From: Eunapius fragilis
Lineage: Eukaryota > Porifera > Demospongiae > Spongillida > Spongillidae
Length of the DNA stretch: 64,000 nucleotides
NCBI GenBank assembly: GCA_963681505.1
Contig: OY811971.1
Coordinates: 4,371,711 to 4,435,710 of the forward strand
Direction of reading: 5' to 3'
The translations under genes were made by a program, and so were the position numbers. This document shows positions 30,223 to 41,689 of the stretch, piece by piece (the stretch's first letter is position 1; the number at the start of each line of letters is the position of its first letter). The notes beneath the pieces are model-generated. The model did not search any database. It was not told the origin of the DNA and saw only the letters and a program-made list of their open reading frames with translations.

Positions 30223-32513
30223 TACTGTTGGCACTTTACACTGTACGTAAAGTTTTTTTACGTAAACTTTACGTACAGTTTTAAAGCACATTTATTCGCT
30301 TAACGTGAAGTGGATCTATACGGTATTATTCGGATAAATAATACTTCAGGTCAATGCCAGTGATGCCACTAAGCGCTCTACAGAAGAAAGTTGCTCGTGA
30401 TTCGTTTACTCATCATGGCTCCAAAGAGCACGAATGCAAGAAGTGTGGAAAAGTAGTAAATTCGGACAGTATTGAACGCTGGGCATCTCATCTTAGAGGC
30501 TGCGCTAATGTCGCTTCTGAAACAAAGTCTATGCTGCCTACAGCCAAGGAAAACTGTAGCGTTATTGTTATTGATGGCAGCCAGCAGCCTGGTCCAGGAC
30601 CGTCCTGCAGCGATGATCAACCCTCCTGTTCACACACCAGCAGCTCTTTGTGCACCCCTGAACCCAAACGACGTGCACGTGCTGGCTTGGAAGTCGCGGA
30701 GGAGGTCACCGCGCGCGGGAAATTAACCGCTTGGGTTGACCACATGGATAGTGCATTACAGCAGCGATTGGATGAGGCATTTGCTTCTTTCTTCTTCCAA
30801 ACAGCAATCCCATTTCATGTAGCTGACAGTTCATCATTGAGACATCTATTATCTGTTGCTAGGCCTGCATACAAGGTACCTTCTCGTAAGGTACTCGCAA
30901 CACGCCTTCTCGATAATGCATTTGAGAAGCAGAAGACCGTTATTGGTGAGTATATTGCAGAGTCAAATGTTGTTGCTTTAATATCAGATGGGTGGTCGAA
31001 TATTAGGAGAGAGCATATAGTCAATTTTATAGTGTCCATTCCAAACCTCAAGAACAAGCCTGTTTTTATTAAGTCCATTTCAACCGGAGAAACCCAGCTA
31101 ACAGGAAATAATGTTGCGAAGATTATTAAGGAGGTTATTGCAGTGGTTGGTGTCAATAAAGTGACAGCAGTAATCACAGATAATACTGCCAACATGAAAG
31201 CTGCCTGGGATATCTTAGAAGCAGAGTACCCACACATCTTTTGCAATGGTTGTGCTGCTCATGTTTTTAACTTACTTGTGAAGGATATCTGTGATACTGA
31301 TGCTTGTAGTGGCATACTAGAGAAGTGCAGATTTATTACACACTTTGTAAGATCTAGGACTGCTGTTATAGAGAGGTTTAGGGCACTACAATTGTTTCAT
31401 TTCCAGCATAAGGACATTCAGTACAAACGAAACCTTGTGTATCCTTGTGAAACTAGGTGGTACACTCAGCATGCATGTCTTCGCAGGGTTCTAGATAATC
31501 ATGTTGTGCTCTGTAGTCTTGCTACTCATGCTGTTGTTACAAGGGTTAAAGGCCACGATAAAGAGACATTTTGTAATATGATTGGTGATGATAACTTCTG
31601 GGCCAGTGCAATGATTGCAGAGCAGAAGTTAGCTCCTATTACTGAGGTAATTGGTATTGTTGAATCCAATTCAGCAAGTCTTGCAGAAGTGTATAAGTGT
31701 TTTGTAAAGCTCCTCAATTTGTGGAAGGATGTGGATGAAGAGTGCTATGAGTTAGCATTTTCTAGATGGCAGTTCATTCACACTGAATCCATGGGATTTG
31801 CATATTTTCTTGAGCCAAATACATGTGGTGGGATGAATATGTATGGCAACGACAAAGATGATACATTGCATCAGTTGAAGTTATATATCCTCAATCACAA
31901 AGAGGTTCTTTCACTTGATGCTAATTTAGATGCTGAAGCAGTAGTTAGTGAAATAAGTTCCTTCATTGATTGTGTTGTAAATGTGACAGGAGTTGCCAAG
32001 GAAAATATTATTAATTACCCAGGAAAGGTTTGGTGGAACACTATTGGTAAAGAGAAGTTTCCTATTCTTTTCAAAGTTGCTTCACGATTATTTGCTATTC
32101 CTACATCATCTGCAGCTAGTGAGCGTATCTGGAGTGTGTATGATTTCATACACACCAAGCGTCGAAATCGTTTGAATACTGATAAAGTTGATAAACTGGT
32201 TTCATTGTATGCAAATGCTTCTATTGAGGCTTTGTTAAAGAAAGAGGCTGACTTTGCTAGAATTATGATGGAGGAATCTTTGTCTGACAGTGATGAGTCC
32301 AGTTCAAGAGGAGGTGATAGTGACAGTGATAGTGACGTGGTGATTGCTGACAGTTATAGCTCTAGTGTTGAGTTCTAAATGATGTGTACACTTGCTACCA
32401 CTCCTTTGTTGATTAATCGAGTTTGTTTTGTCTACTTTACGTAAACGTGTAAAGTAAAGTTTACGTAAAAAGTGTAAAGTTTCCTGTACTTTACGTAAAG
32501 CATGCCAAAGCTA
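30223..32513 (+). mobile_element. Intact-looking hAT transposon
   Basis: A 2,291-bp element flanked by a perfect 8-bp duplication actatcag (30215-30222 and 32514-32521). The ends are short imperfect inverses: tactgttggcactttac at the left, tagctttggcatgctttac read inwards at the right. Both subterminal regions carry several tttacgtaaa palindromes, likely transposase binding sites. One uninterrupted transposase gene fills the centre. Everything needed for mobility appears present. Confidence 0.93.
30354..32378 (+). CDS. hAT transposase (BED finger, DUF659-type core)
   Basis: 674 codons. A BED-type finger C28-C31-H46-C50 binds the ends. A Ser/Pro-rich linker runs to about 110. The RNase H-fold core follows: ISDGWSN (D212), ITDNTANM (D276) and a CNGCAAHVFNLL block (297-308). 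The C-terminal hAT dimerisation region has WWNTIG and SSAASERIWS with E590. D212, D276 and E590 are the probable catalytic triad (family knowledge). The tail is a Ser/Asp-rich acidic stretch. The length is usual for the family. The start at 30354 is the first ATG; M4 is an alternative. No intron, stop or frameshift seen, unlike most other ORFs here. Confidence 0.93.
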   Translation: MPVMPLSALQKKVARDSFTHHGSKEHECKKCGKVVNSDSIERWASHLRGCANVASETKSMLPTAKENCSVIVIDGSQQPGPGPSCSDDQPSCSHTSSSLCTPEPKRRARAGLEVAEEVTARGKLTAWVDHMDSALQQRLDEAFASFFFQTAIPFHVADSSSLRHLLSVARPAYKVPSRKVLATRLLDNAFEKQKTVIGEYIAESNVVALISDGWSNIRREHIVNFIVSIPNLKNKPVFIKSISTGETQLTGNNVAKIIKEVIAVVGVNKVTAVITDNTANMKAAWDILEAEYPHIFCNGCAAHVFNLLVKDICDTDACSGILEKCRFITHFVRSRTAVIERFRALQLFHFQHKDIQYKRNLVYPCETRWYTQHACLRRVLDNHVVLCSLATHAVVTRVKGHDKETFCNMIGDDNFWASAMIAEQKLAPITEVIGIVESNSASLAEVYKCFVKLLNLWKDVDEECYELAFSRWQFIHTESMGFAYFLEPNTCGGMNMYGNDKDDTLHQLKLYILNHKEVLSLDANLDAEAVVSEISSFIDCVVNVTGVAKENIINYPGKVWWNTIGKEKFPILFKVASRLFAIPTSSAASERIWSVYDFIHTKRRNRLNTDKVDKLVSLYANASIEALLKKEADFARIMMEESLSDSDESSSRGGDSDSDSDVVIADSYSSSVEF

Positions 32514-33168
32514 ACTATCAGTCACATCCCCTCATGCGGCTTATTGGCTTTCAGTCCTACCATCTCCAGATATCAATCTCCATCTAGAATCTTCAGAGTT
32601 CCAAACAGCAATAAAATGATGGCTTGGGATTGACCTATTCAGTGGAGAGAAATGTCCTCGTTGTCTTACTCTGTCACTAAATCCCTTGGGCCATCACGCA
32701 CTAACTTGTCGTTATAATGGTGATGTTGTCTCTCACCACAATAGGCTTCGGGACGCTTTTTATGAATCTTGTAGGCATGCCGGTATTGGTGGCCAAATGG
32801 AAGTGGGAAGTGGTTTGGGACATGATGCCCGACGTGCTTGTTCCTAATTGGGTGCTAGGGAAACCTGACATAACTGTCACATCACCGCTTACTTCAATTG
32901 CTTTACATGAAGCGAGTGTGACAAGTGGGTCAACAGGTCAGGTGGCTGAAAACAGAAAACATGCCTGAAATTATGCAAAGTGCTCGGAGCTTGGATGTGT
33001 GTGTGTGTGTGCCTTTGGCAGTCGAGGTTTATGGCTGTGGGGGCCTGAAGCACAGATGCGGCCAACTTTTCTTACTGCAATTATAATTAGAACGAATTGT
33101 TGCAGGTCCCAGGCCACTTCTGCTCACTATGGCAGGTTAAACCTGGTCCTAGTCAGACAAATGCCAGA

Positions 33169-33235
33169 GCCCCGGGTGGAAATAATCGCGATAATATCGC
33201 GATATTTGGCGATTCTGGCGATTAATCGCCGGGCA
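33169..33235. repeat. gccccgggtg plus atcgcgat cluster
   Basis: gccccgggtgg.aaat, then atcgcgataatatcgcgat and several gcgatt words. The inverse of 45692-45775 shows the same gccccgggtg start followed by the same atcgcgataatatcgcgat block, so both are copies of one short repeat. Confidence 0.7.
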
Positions 33236-35035
33236 GAAATGACGTCAACGTGTCAAGTAAATTGTCATGACAACCATTCTATGACGGGATGATATCCAAT
33301 TACATGTATTTGGACGATAGAAAATTTGATATTTTATCTGTACGCCTATACTAGTAGGTCTGGATTTTAATATTCCCTTGTATTTAAGATGGAGCTGGTC
33401 GGAGAGGATCTAGCGGAACTCTAATTAACAGTTACTATTAAACGAGGGAGCGGACGTAGCCGTAGCACATATCGATGGTGACTCGGTTCGCGCTACATAT
33501 GTAGACATTCTCTGTATGGAAGCGGTAAACGAGCAGGCATATTGTGTCGATCTATATGTTTATGTGATGTGTATCATGTGTCACAGCGAAGCCGCTATCT
33601 GCATATGGTGCTTCAACTATGTCTCTACTAGTAAGCAGGTGCTTGAGCTGGTGCGCTACCTGCATGAAAGCACTGTTTCAGTCTGGACAGACCGCGAAAG
33701 CAGAGGAACAATCTGGATTTTAAAATGGGGTAAGGTAGTAATTTTGTCACGTTGGCTTTTACATGTACATACACACACGGAGTACATTTCCACATTCGCC
33801 TTACATTGGTCTACTTACATTTACTACTTTACATTGTACGTTTTTACTTACATGTGGGACAATGGAAGGACACTGGGGTGGTGAGTTTGATCATTTACTT
33901 GTACATATATGCTGTCTACCAGGCAGTACTTAGCCAAACCTGCTTGTCCAAAACAGCACCCTGAATGTGACTATTGGAAATCTCGAGATACATGTGTAAC
34001 ACTACAAAATGTATTCCCTGTCCTCATCTTCATTCTGTAAGTCACCCAAATGCCTATGCAGGGTACAGCGTTCATATATGTAGGTGGGGTGTACAATTCG
34101 GACATTATGCTGATGTAATGTGCATTGTACGAAAGGGGATCCATTCTTATTATGATGCCTTGATACAGTTTCAATCCATGCCACCCTTCTCCCTGGTAAC
34201 ACTTCTGATCCATACCCACCACCCTTTTCCACCCCTTTCCCTACACATACCAACCTTCTTCTCAACCCAACCCTTTCACACTACAAGGGAAGTGGGGGGG
34301 TATGGGCACAGATAAGTCATTGAACATTTTCTGTACTATTCTGTTACTAATTTGTACTGCAGGAAAGTGGAGAGGTATGTGTGCTCCCTTACCATGATCC
34401 CCCTCTCAGTGGTTTGTACTGGTCCAATGACCTCTGCTTACTTGGGGTTGCCTTTTGCTAATTAATAGATCAGCGTGTGTGTTTTTGAGGATCATAGCCC
34501 TTTGCGGGTGGACAAAAGGGTCCATAATTAGACAATACCGTAAACCAATTGCAGCTAGATGCGCCTTGTTCATTTTATACCCGTTGATCCCTCCCATTTA
34601 ACTGGTGTATCATCATAGTAGAGACTATACTATTATGCGCACTCTTCATATCACACATAGCCAATTTATATATGGATATTGTAAGGGAGAGGGGTAGCTT
34701 ACCAAGCACAGACAAATTCTCAAGACGGATGGTATGCCGCATCGTCAACTACGCACAATACCACAGATACAATACACAGAATTACACACAGTGCCCACCA
34801 CAGAGACCAGCTCCAGAAATGTTGCATAGTCTATGGAAGCCTTTTGGTAGCTACAGGGAAGATAAGGAGGGCAGTCTATCAATGTTCAGAGTTACCATAA
34901 GTATACACCCCCTGATGGCACCCACTGTAGGTGCTTGTGACGTGTCTGAGCAGTACTTTGACAATGTAGTTATAAGTGTAAACAATGAGAAACAACAGAC
35001 TGGCATTAGTGTAGTGCAGTAAATAGATTGAAGGG
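33236..35035. other. Gene-poor stretch
   Basis: No domain recognised. A 116-codon plus frame at 34672-35022 has no intron signals or homology I know and is not called. Confidence 0.5.
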
Positions 35036-35370
35036 AAAGTGTAACATCAAGGGAGAATGGGGGAGAAGGAGAGAGAGAGGGAGTTGTAGGAAGGAGAGGA
35101 GAGGAGAGGGGGAGGAGAGTGAGGGAGGAGAGGGGGAGGAGAGTGAGGAGGAGTGGTGGAGGGAAGAAGAGGGGAGGAGAGGGAGAAAAAGGAGCAGGAG
35201 ACAAAAAGGAGGAAGGGGGAGGGGTGGTGAGGGAGGGAGGAGGAGGGAGAGGGGAGGGAGAGGAGGGCAAGAGAGGAGAGGGGAGGGAGGAGGGGAGGTA
35301 GGAGAGGGGAGAAAGGGGAGGGGAGGAGAGGAAGGCAAAAGAGGGAGGAAAGGGGAGATGGCTTCACATT
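35036..35370. repeat. Polypurine (G/A) tract
   Basis: More than 300 bp of almost pure G and A on the plus strand, irregular units such as ggagaggggagg. It could form triplex DNA. The overlapping long frames on both strands are artefacts of composition. Confidence 0.95.
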
Positions 35371-36062
35371 TATACCCATTAAGTTAAAAATGTCCCTGGT
35401 CCATTTCCACTTAGAATGCTGAGAACAGGAACAGCTGGAGGGACCAATGGATTGGGGTCACAATAGTAGTCACTTCCTTCCCATAACATATGGGTAGGCA
35501 CACCTGAGAAGTGTAGGGTTGTCTAACACATGAGGCTGCTTGATCTTATCTAAAACAATGGGCAAGGTGGATGGGTGCAGGCTTTGGTGTCCTAGGTTAA
35601 CAGGGGGTAGAGTCTATCCTGACTAGTCATCCATGCCCACACAGAGAGCTTATCAATGTATCTACAAGAAGGTCCACACCCCACTCTTATTGTTCAAGAG
35701 CACAGGCTATCCATTGCACCCCGGATTGTGAAAGCAATTCCACCGCCAAACAAAGTTACAAAATCGTGGATATATACCTTTATATAAATATGACACGTCC
35801 ATACCAGTACGTACATGTTAGAATTTTAGTCCATGTGACATTGGCTACTAATAGAACAAAGGTACTTCATTCCATGTATGGCCTTTAAATGGCGACAAGT
35901 TCAACTTGTTAACACGTAGTGCAAAGTTTATAATGTTGTCGGTTGTCAAGGGTGGTTGCTAAGGCATTACGCCACTTTTTCAATACTTCTATGGGTATGT
36001 CTTTTGTCCACAAAATGTATGGCCGCATAGGGCTGTGGGATGTGTGTGTATGTGTTATTTAT
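35371..36062. other. Non-coding stretch
   Basis: No gene or repeat recognised. Confidence 0.5.
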
Positions 36063-36359
36063 AATGTCTAAGGTCCTGGGCTTGCTCCGAGGTGCATATA
36101 CATGTATGTACATCGCAAGGTACGCAAAGCGAGTTTTTTTTTGGCATTATAGTGAAGTTTGACAGCTTTACCACATTGCATAAGACCTTATCTGTTTGGG
36201 CCGAAGCTGCTCTGAAAGCCTAATACCTTTTGCTGCTCTTATACAATGTGGTAAAGCTGTCAAACTTCACTATAATGCCAAAAAAAAACTCGCTTTGCGT
36301 ACCTTGCGATGTACATACATGTATATGCACCTCGGAGCAAGCCCAGGACCTTAGACATT
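36063..36359. repeat. Near-perfect hairpin with 122-bp arms
   Basis: Arms 36063-36184 and 36238-36359 are inverse copies with a single difference, separated by 53 bp. No coding content. It may be a foldback insertion or a small-RNA precursor. Confidence 0.97.
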
Positions 36360-37325
36360 TGACATTAATGTGTACACTTCCCACACAAAGCACACCTCTC
36401 ACACACAGCACCCCTCCCAAACACAGCACCCTTCACACATGATGACACTGGATGCATTTCATATGTGTGTGTGTGTCTATGTGTGTGTGTATGTGTGTGT
36501 ATGTGTGCCCATGCCATCTATTGATGTTGTATTATTGGCATATGTGCCATTTCATTTACCCTCTCCTCACTTAATAGATCATTATCCAATATGCCCTTTT
36601 CAATGGGCACCCACACATACATGTGCAGGGTTGAGAGTTTATGGCCCTGAGGTTGTGTTTAATGACTGATAAGGTTAACTTACATTCCCTATCAGTCTTC
36701 AGCCAGCCATTTTGAGGCAAACTTGGTAACCAGTATATCAGTTCAGATTTAGGTGGGTGTGATGATACCCACTCTCTCTCCATCTAATTCACGCCCCCCT
36801 TGTACACATACATGTACTCCCTTGTCACACACCCACTGTACATTCTGTCACTATGCACACACCCTCTGCAACCTTTCTACACACACCTTCACTACACACA
36901 CCCTCTTTGAACACACCCACACTCATTCACACATCCACACTCATTCACACTCTTGTACATACCCACCCTCTACACACACTCGATCCCTGGAGCTGGATGT
37001 CCATAGGGATAAGTGGGGAGGGAGAGACATGTACATGTAGAGGGCTATAGGATGGTGAGGGAGAGTTGTGATAGGGAGTTAGGGACTCACTAATAGCTGC
37101 ATGGTATTGATACTAAAATTGTTGACTTAATCACAAGGATGCAACAACTTTAGTTTTTACAGAAGAGGAAGCACAGTACAAAAACATGGACTTTGAGAGG
37201 TCATACTGTCCCTACAGTGCAAAATTACAGATTGATTATTTGAATTTTGGGTTGGTCTGTACCCTGGGTTAAATATTTCTAGCCGCTAGTCATTTATGTC
37301 ATCTGGGTGTGGTCCATACCCTGGG
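36360..37325. other. Non-coding stretch with simple repeats
   Basis: Contains acacac/tcacac-rich segments and, at 37063-37120, a sequence starting gagagttgtgat that recurs at 39001-39060. No gene seen. Confidence 0.6.
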
Positions 37326-37328
37326 CAG

Positions 37329-37330
37329 GA

Positions 37331-37379
<49 letters not shown>

Positions 37380-37565
37380 TGTATATATATGTGTGTGTGT
37401 GTATATTTGGAGAATCTCTCCAACGGTTGGGTTGGTCTGAGCCCTATGCAAGAAAGAGTTACATATCTCTAAACACTAGTCAGTTGTTTCATCTGGGTAT
37501 GGTCTGTACCCTGGGCATGAATATATGTGCATGTGTGTGTGTTTGTGTGTATGTGTGTGTGTGTA

Positions 37566-37620
<55 letters not shown>
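37329..37620. repeat. GT microsatellites
   Basis: (GT)n runs at 37329-37376 and 37535-37620 with a 100-bp spacer. The Cys/Val frames here are artefacts. Confidence 0.95.
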
Positions 37621-37621
<1 letters not shown>

Positions 37622-38580
37622 TGCAGGGATTTACCGCCAAGTTTGCAACAGGGGGTGGGTTTTGGAATACATAAAAATATAGGGGGGTGAAAGTCTTCCC
37701 TCTGCACTGTTACATGGTATGCCATGGAGTTTTAGCATGTAAACCAGGGGGTGGGTTAGTCGAATTAGTGGCAAACCAGGGGGTGGGTAGGGGGTGGAAG
37801 CGGTAAATCCCTGGTGTGTGTGTGGGCTCTTTTTCCTGGGATGTATATTAGGAGAATCTCTTTAGTATAGCTGACTAAAAAGACCCCTGTGGGTGTGGTG
37901 AACTTTCTGGTTAAGGTGTGAGGGGTTATGTAACATAGCCTAATAAAAGACCCCTGTGGGTGTGGTGTATTTTCCAGGAGTGTGAGGGGTTAAGGAACAT
38001 AGCCGACAATCCACACACTCCTCACCACACCCACAGGGTTCTTTTTTTGTCAGTTGTGTTCCAATAGTGCAAAGGGTCAAGCCAGATCTACCAAAGAGCC
38101 CTGAGTGTGAGAAGGAACTACTGTTTGTTAATATTCAAAGCCTATGTACATATGTGGTTGTGTATTTGTTTGTTCCAGCTGCCTATATGTACCTTTATCT
38201 GATTGTGGATTTATGAGGTCTCTATTTTTTATTACATGTACAGCTTGCTAGCAAAGCTTGCTAGAGAAGCTTATTGTGACCACCCAAATATTGTACTGAC
38301 ACCTGCACTCTCTTCAGATGGTGGATGCCCTAAGAGGGGAGGCGGGGGATGGGACTAAGCTCTTTCTCCCACCCCCCCCCCCCCCCCCACCCCGCTATAG
38401 ACAAGCCCATGAGTTTGTCCCCATACCACACCTTTAAATACATCTGATGTATAACAGTATTCCCTGTACTCTTGTAAGCCCAGGGGGGATACGGTGGCAA
38501 TGCAGACATGCAGATGTGTGCATGTCCCCCATAATCACTCCAGCTTGACATTGCACATTGGTTTGTACTGGACCTACTTG
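37621..38580. other. Non-coding stretch
   Basis: A 50-bp unit with gacccctgtgggtgtggtg occurs twice directly (37884, 37951) and once inverted (about 38010-38050). A C-run lies at 38371-38390. No gene. Confidence 0.55.
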
Positions 38581-38583
38581 GGG

Positions 38584-38605
38584 TTGTGTGTGTGTATGTA
38601 TGTGT

Positions 38606-38671
<66 letters not shown>
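38584..38671. repeat. GT microsatellite
   Basis: About 40 GT units. Confidence 0.97.
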
Positions 38672-38673
<2 letters not shown>

Positions 38674-39097
38674 CATGTTGCCCTGCCACTGGGAACCAAC
38701 CCATTGACAATGTGCATGTTATATGCCGGGCCATTTCATTAACCCTCTTCTTCTCATTCAATAGATTATGGCAATGAGAAAATGAGAAATCCTGTGCAGC
38801 TGTCATTATATGAACATTTTCATTGTGAAACTGTGGCTCCATTCTTATTGCATTGTTAACACACTTATTTATACAGTTGTATGGTTATTGATTAAAGTTG
38901 TTATTGATATCTTAAAAAGGCACACCTACTGACAAATTACAGTGTCGTAGAGGCATGAGCTACGTTACACAGGCAGGTCTTTTCAGTGACTCTGTTGTTG
39001 GGAGAGTTGTGATCGGGAGTTAGGGACTCACTAATAGCTGCATGGTATTGATACTAAATTTTTTGTAGTAGGTGTGTTTGGGGAAGGGGAGGGGAAT

Positions 39098-39890
39098 GCC
39101 AAATGACTTGTGTAACTATCACCTGACTCAAACAATAGACAGTGAAGTGTTTCCCCTACTCTGGAACATCATTAGGACACTATGTAATGTTTAGGTAGCA
39201 TAGCAATATGCATGGGTCATATGTTTGAGGGAGGAGGGGGGGTAAGTTACTTTCGAGTAACTAAAAATTTCTATCACCTGACTTAAACAATAGATAGTGA
39301 AGTGTTTCCCCTACTCTGGAACATCATTAGGACACTATGTAATGTTTAGGTAGCATAGCAATACGCATGGGTCATATGTTTGGGGGAGGAGGAGGAGGGG
39401 GGGGGGGTAAGTGACTTTCGAGTAACTAAAAATTTCTATCACCTGACTTAAACAATAGACAGTGAAGTGTTTTCCCCTACTCTGGAACATCATTAGGACA
39501 CTATGTAATGTTTAGGTAGCATAGCAATATGCATGGGTCATATGCTTGGGGGAGGAGGGGGGGGGGTAAGTTACTTTCGAGTAACTAAAAATTTCTATCA
39601 CCTGACTTAAACAATAGACAGTGAAGTGTTTCCCCTACTCTGGAACATCATTGGGACACTATGTAATGTTTAGGTAGCATAGCAATATGCTTGGGTCATA
39701 TGTTTGGGGGAGGAGGGGGGGGGGGGGTAAGTTACTTTCGAGTAACTAAAAATTTCTATCACCTGACTTAAACAATAGACAGTGAAGTGTTTCCCCTACT
39801 CTGGGACATCATTAGGACACTATGTAATGTTTAGGTAGCATACTTGGGTCATATGTTTGGGGGGGGGGGGGGGGTAAATGCCAAATGACT
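39098..39890. repeat. Tandem repeat of about 160 bp, five copies
   Basis: Each unit contains tatcacctgacttaaacaat, ctggaacatcattaggacac, gtaatgtttaggtagcat and ends in a G-run of variable length. Copies are highly similar, so expansion is recent. No coding frame runs through. Confidence 0.95.
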
Positions 39891-40054
39891 TCTGTGTAAC
39901 TAATCACCAGACTGCAGTGAAGTTTTCCCCCTAAGTTTACTCTCAGGACAGGGTTAGAATAGTATATGCATGGGTGATATGTCGGGGAAGGGGGAGGGGG
40001 GGGGGGGGCATAATGACTTAAGCGTGTTATCATGTAACTTATTGGAGAACACAT

Positions 40055-40225
40055 TAATAGGAGGTGTGTGATAGTAGGTAGGGGTGTGATGGTAGAGAGG
40101 GGTGTGATGGTAGGGAGGGGTGTGGTGTAGGGAGGGGTGTGGTGTAGGAAGGGGTGTGATAGTAGGGAGGGGTGTGATGTAAGGAGGGGTGTGATGTAGG
40201 GAGGGGTGTGATAGTAGGGAGGGGT
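40055..40225. repeat. GGGGTGTGATGGTAGGGA minisatellite
   Basis: About nine copies of an 18-20 bp unit. Confidence 0.9.
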
Positions 40226-40700
40226 CAGGTGTGAGGACTGGTTGTAACACACATTCCCCAACATTGTATGTAAACACAGCTGAAGACTCATTGCACAGAA
40301 CATGTGCTCCTCATCACCTGATATCTACAGCTGCACATTCATATACACCCTTACCATCTTTATCGATCTACATGCTTACATGTACACTGCTGCACAGCAC
40401 ACGACATGCAACTTACATGTAGGCTCTCTCCATCTTCATATGGGAGCTGTGTGTATGTAATGAAGAGGTGTGGAGGTGTGTTTATAATGAAGAGGTGTGT
40501 ACTTAATGTGCTCTGTTCACACACATGCAGTCACACTTGGTTTTGTAGGGAGCCTCTGTTGTTCTCAGCAGCAAGCATTTCATTGGTTCTTGAAGAGTTT
40601 ACGGACATTTACCGATGCTTTATTTTGTATATCGTATAACATATTTGCTTTGTAATGATGATGATCAGTACTATAAATTGTAGGAGGATGGAGTCAGTCA
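40226..40700. other. Non-coding stretch
   Basis: No gene recognised. Confidence 0.5.
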
Positions 40701-40798
40701 CAAGGTTTATTGATTTGCACATATACAAAAAAAGTATGATAGACAAGTTACAAAGCAACAGCTTATATAGATACATGTAGGAAGCATGCAGTTCTGGA

Positions 40799-40977
40799 TC
40801 ATATGATTGGTGTATCTATGTTCTCTGTGTCCAGATCAGTGGCTGCTTCCTTGTTCTTGCCGGTGAGACTAAACTTCGCTCTTAGATTCTGGCACTTAGA
40901 ATTAAGTTTGCCCACTATCTCTTTCCAGTTGTTTTCTTCATCTTTAATAGGAATCTGAAATCTGTCTTGTATTGTCA
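40799..40977 (-). CDS. Candidate terminal exon, unknown protein
   Basis: A minus-strand acceptor (ttccattcacag) precedes a frame that reads as a hydrophilic C-terminus (TIQDRFQIPIKDEENNWKEI, then a Lys-rich and an acidic part) to TAA at 40799. A minus-strand AATAAA lies at 40706-40711, about 90 bp beyond the stop. I see no clear upstream exon and no domain. It could end an otherwise unseen gene. Confidence 0.4.
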
Positions 40978-41222
40978 CTGTGAATGGAACAATATCGATT
41001 ACAAAGTGTACTGATTCCAAATGAAATCAGTCGAACACCCAGCCCCATATGTGATTACAAAACCTGGAAAGGTAGCATGATAATGCACGATACTATGTAG
41101 CAAATGCATGAGCCTAATATTTCTCAACTCACTCAAGGAAATCAAGTGATGGCATGGGTTCTCCACTATAGCCTTTTTGTTCAAATAACAGCAGTGATGA
41201 AAAGTGCCATGAAATCTGGAAA

Positions 41223-41681
41223 GTGGGAGTGAAGGGTGCTGAGGCAATAAATGCTTACATGGGACATAGCACTGTACAGGACACAACAATTGTTTCAGTT
41301 GTGGGAAGAGTGATCCACAAGCAAATGACAATTGATGCAGAAGACATAAACGGAAAAACAAGGTATAATTCTGCTGTATTGTATTGTTCCCAGTCAGGAA
41401 AACTTAGAGCTGGTATTGTCACCAAGTTTATTCACCTCAATGGCTCACTAGTAGTGCTGATGAAAAAACCATTGTTGCGTAATGACGGTTTGAAAAATGT
41501 GTTACATCTGGCAGATGATGTTGTCAATGCCATCCGATCATGCTATCTATGTGCAAAAATAGTGGATAACTTTGAAGCTGCCCCACTGTCAGCTATATGT
41601 GAAAAGTGTGTGCATCTACCAAACACCAGTCATTCAAGGAGTACCTTGTGTTTTTTTCTAGGTTTCCTAGTCATTTATTAA
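41223..41681 (+). CDS. Unrecognised ORF
   Basis: 152 codons with even composition. KGAEAINAYMGHSTVQDTTI, then a strand-rich block (GRVIHKQMTIDAEDINGKTR) and two Cys pairs (CYLCAK, ICEKC). The Cys pairs could bind zinc. The start is uncertain because the same phase is open upstream. The last 20 residues after SRSTLCFF look like read-through. No named family. It may be a piece of a multi-copy element. Confidence 0.45.
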   Translation: MGVKGAEAINAYMGHSTVQDTTIVSVVGRVIHKQMTIDAEDINGKTRYNSAVLYCSQSGKLRAGIVTKFIHLNGSLVVLMKKPLLRNDGLKNVLHLADDVVNAIRSCYLCAKIVDNFEAAPLSAICEKCVHLPNTSHSRSTLCFFLGFLVIY

Positions 41682-41689
41682 GAGATTGA

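Larger units (their letters stand above)
29845..33205 (+). pseudogene. Non-LTR retroelement fragment, split by the hAT insertion
   Basis: Left part 29845-30222 (FDIDVRQCF, WQQAQLSLSRG, later NSQFRALFESL, GHAWLLSV); right part 32522-33205 (SPHAAYWLSVLPSPD, EFQTAIK, CPRC..H..C zinc motif, VVSHHNRLRDAFYESCRHAG, MEVGSGLGHD, VPNWVLGKP, ASVTSGSTGQVAENRKH). With the hAT element and one target copy removed the frame runs on without a gap. It is the C-terminal end of a retroelement protein of a similar kind to 19990-21235 but another subfamily. Several stops and a frameshift, 5' truncated: dead copy. Confidence 0.75.

Noticed and set aside
34672..35022. 116-codon plus ORF
   Set aside because: No domain, no splice signals, ends next to a simple repeat.
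34851..35387. Ser/Pro and Glu/Arg/Gly ORFs on both strands
   Set aside because: Composition artefact of the polypurine tract.
37307..38842. Cys-Val and His-Thr repeat ORFs
   Set aside because: Translations of GT/CA microsatellites.
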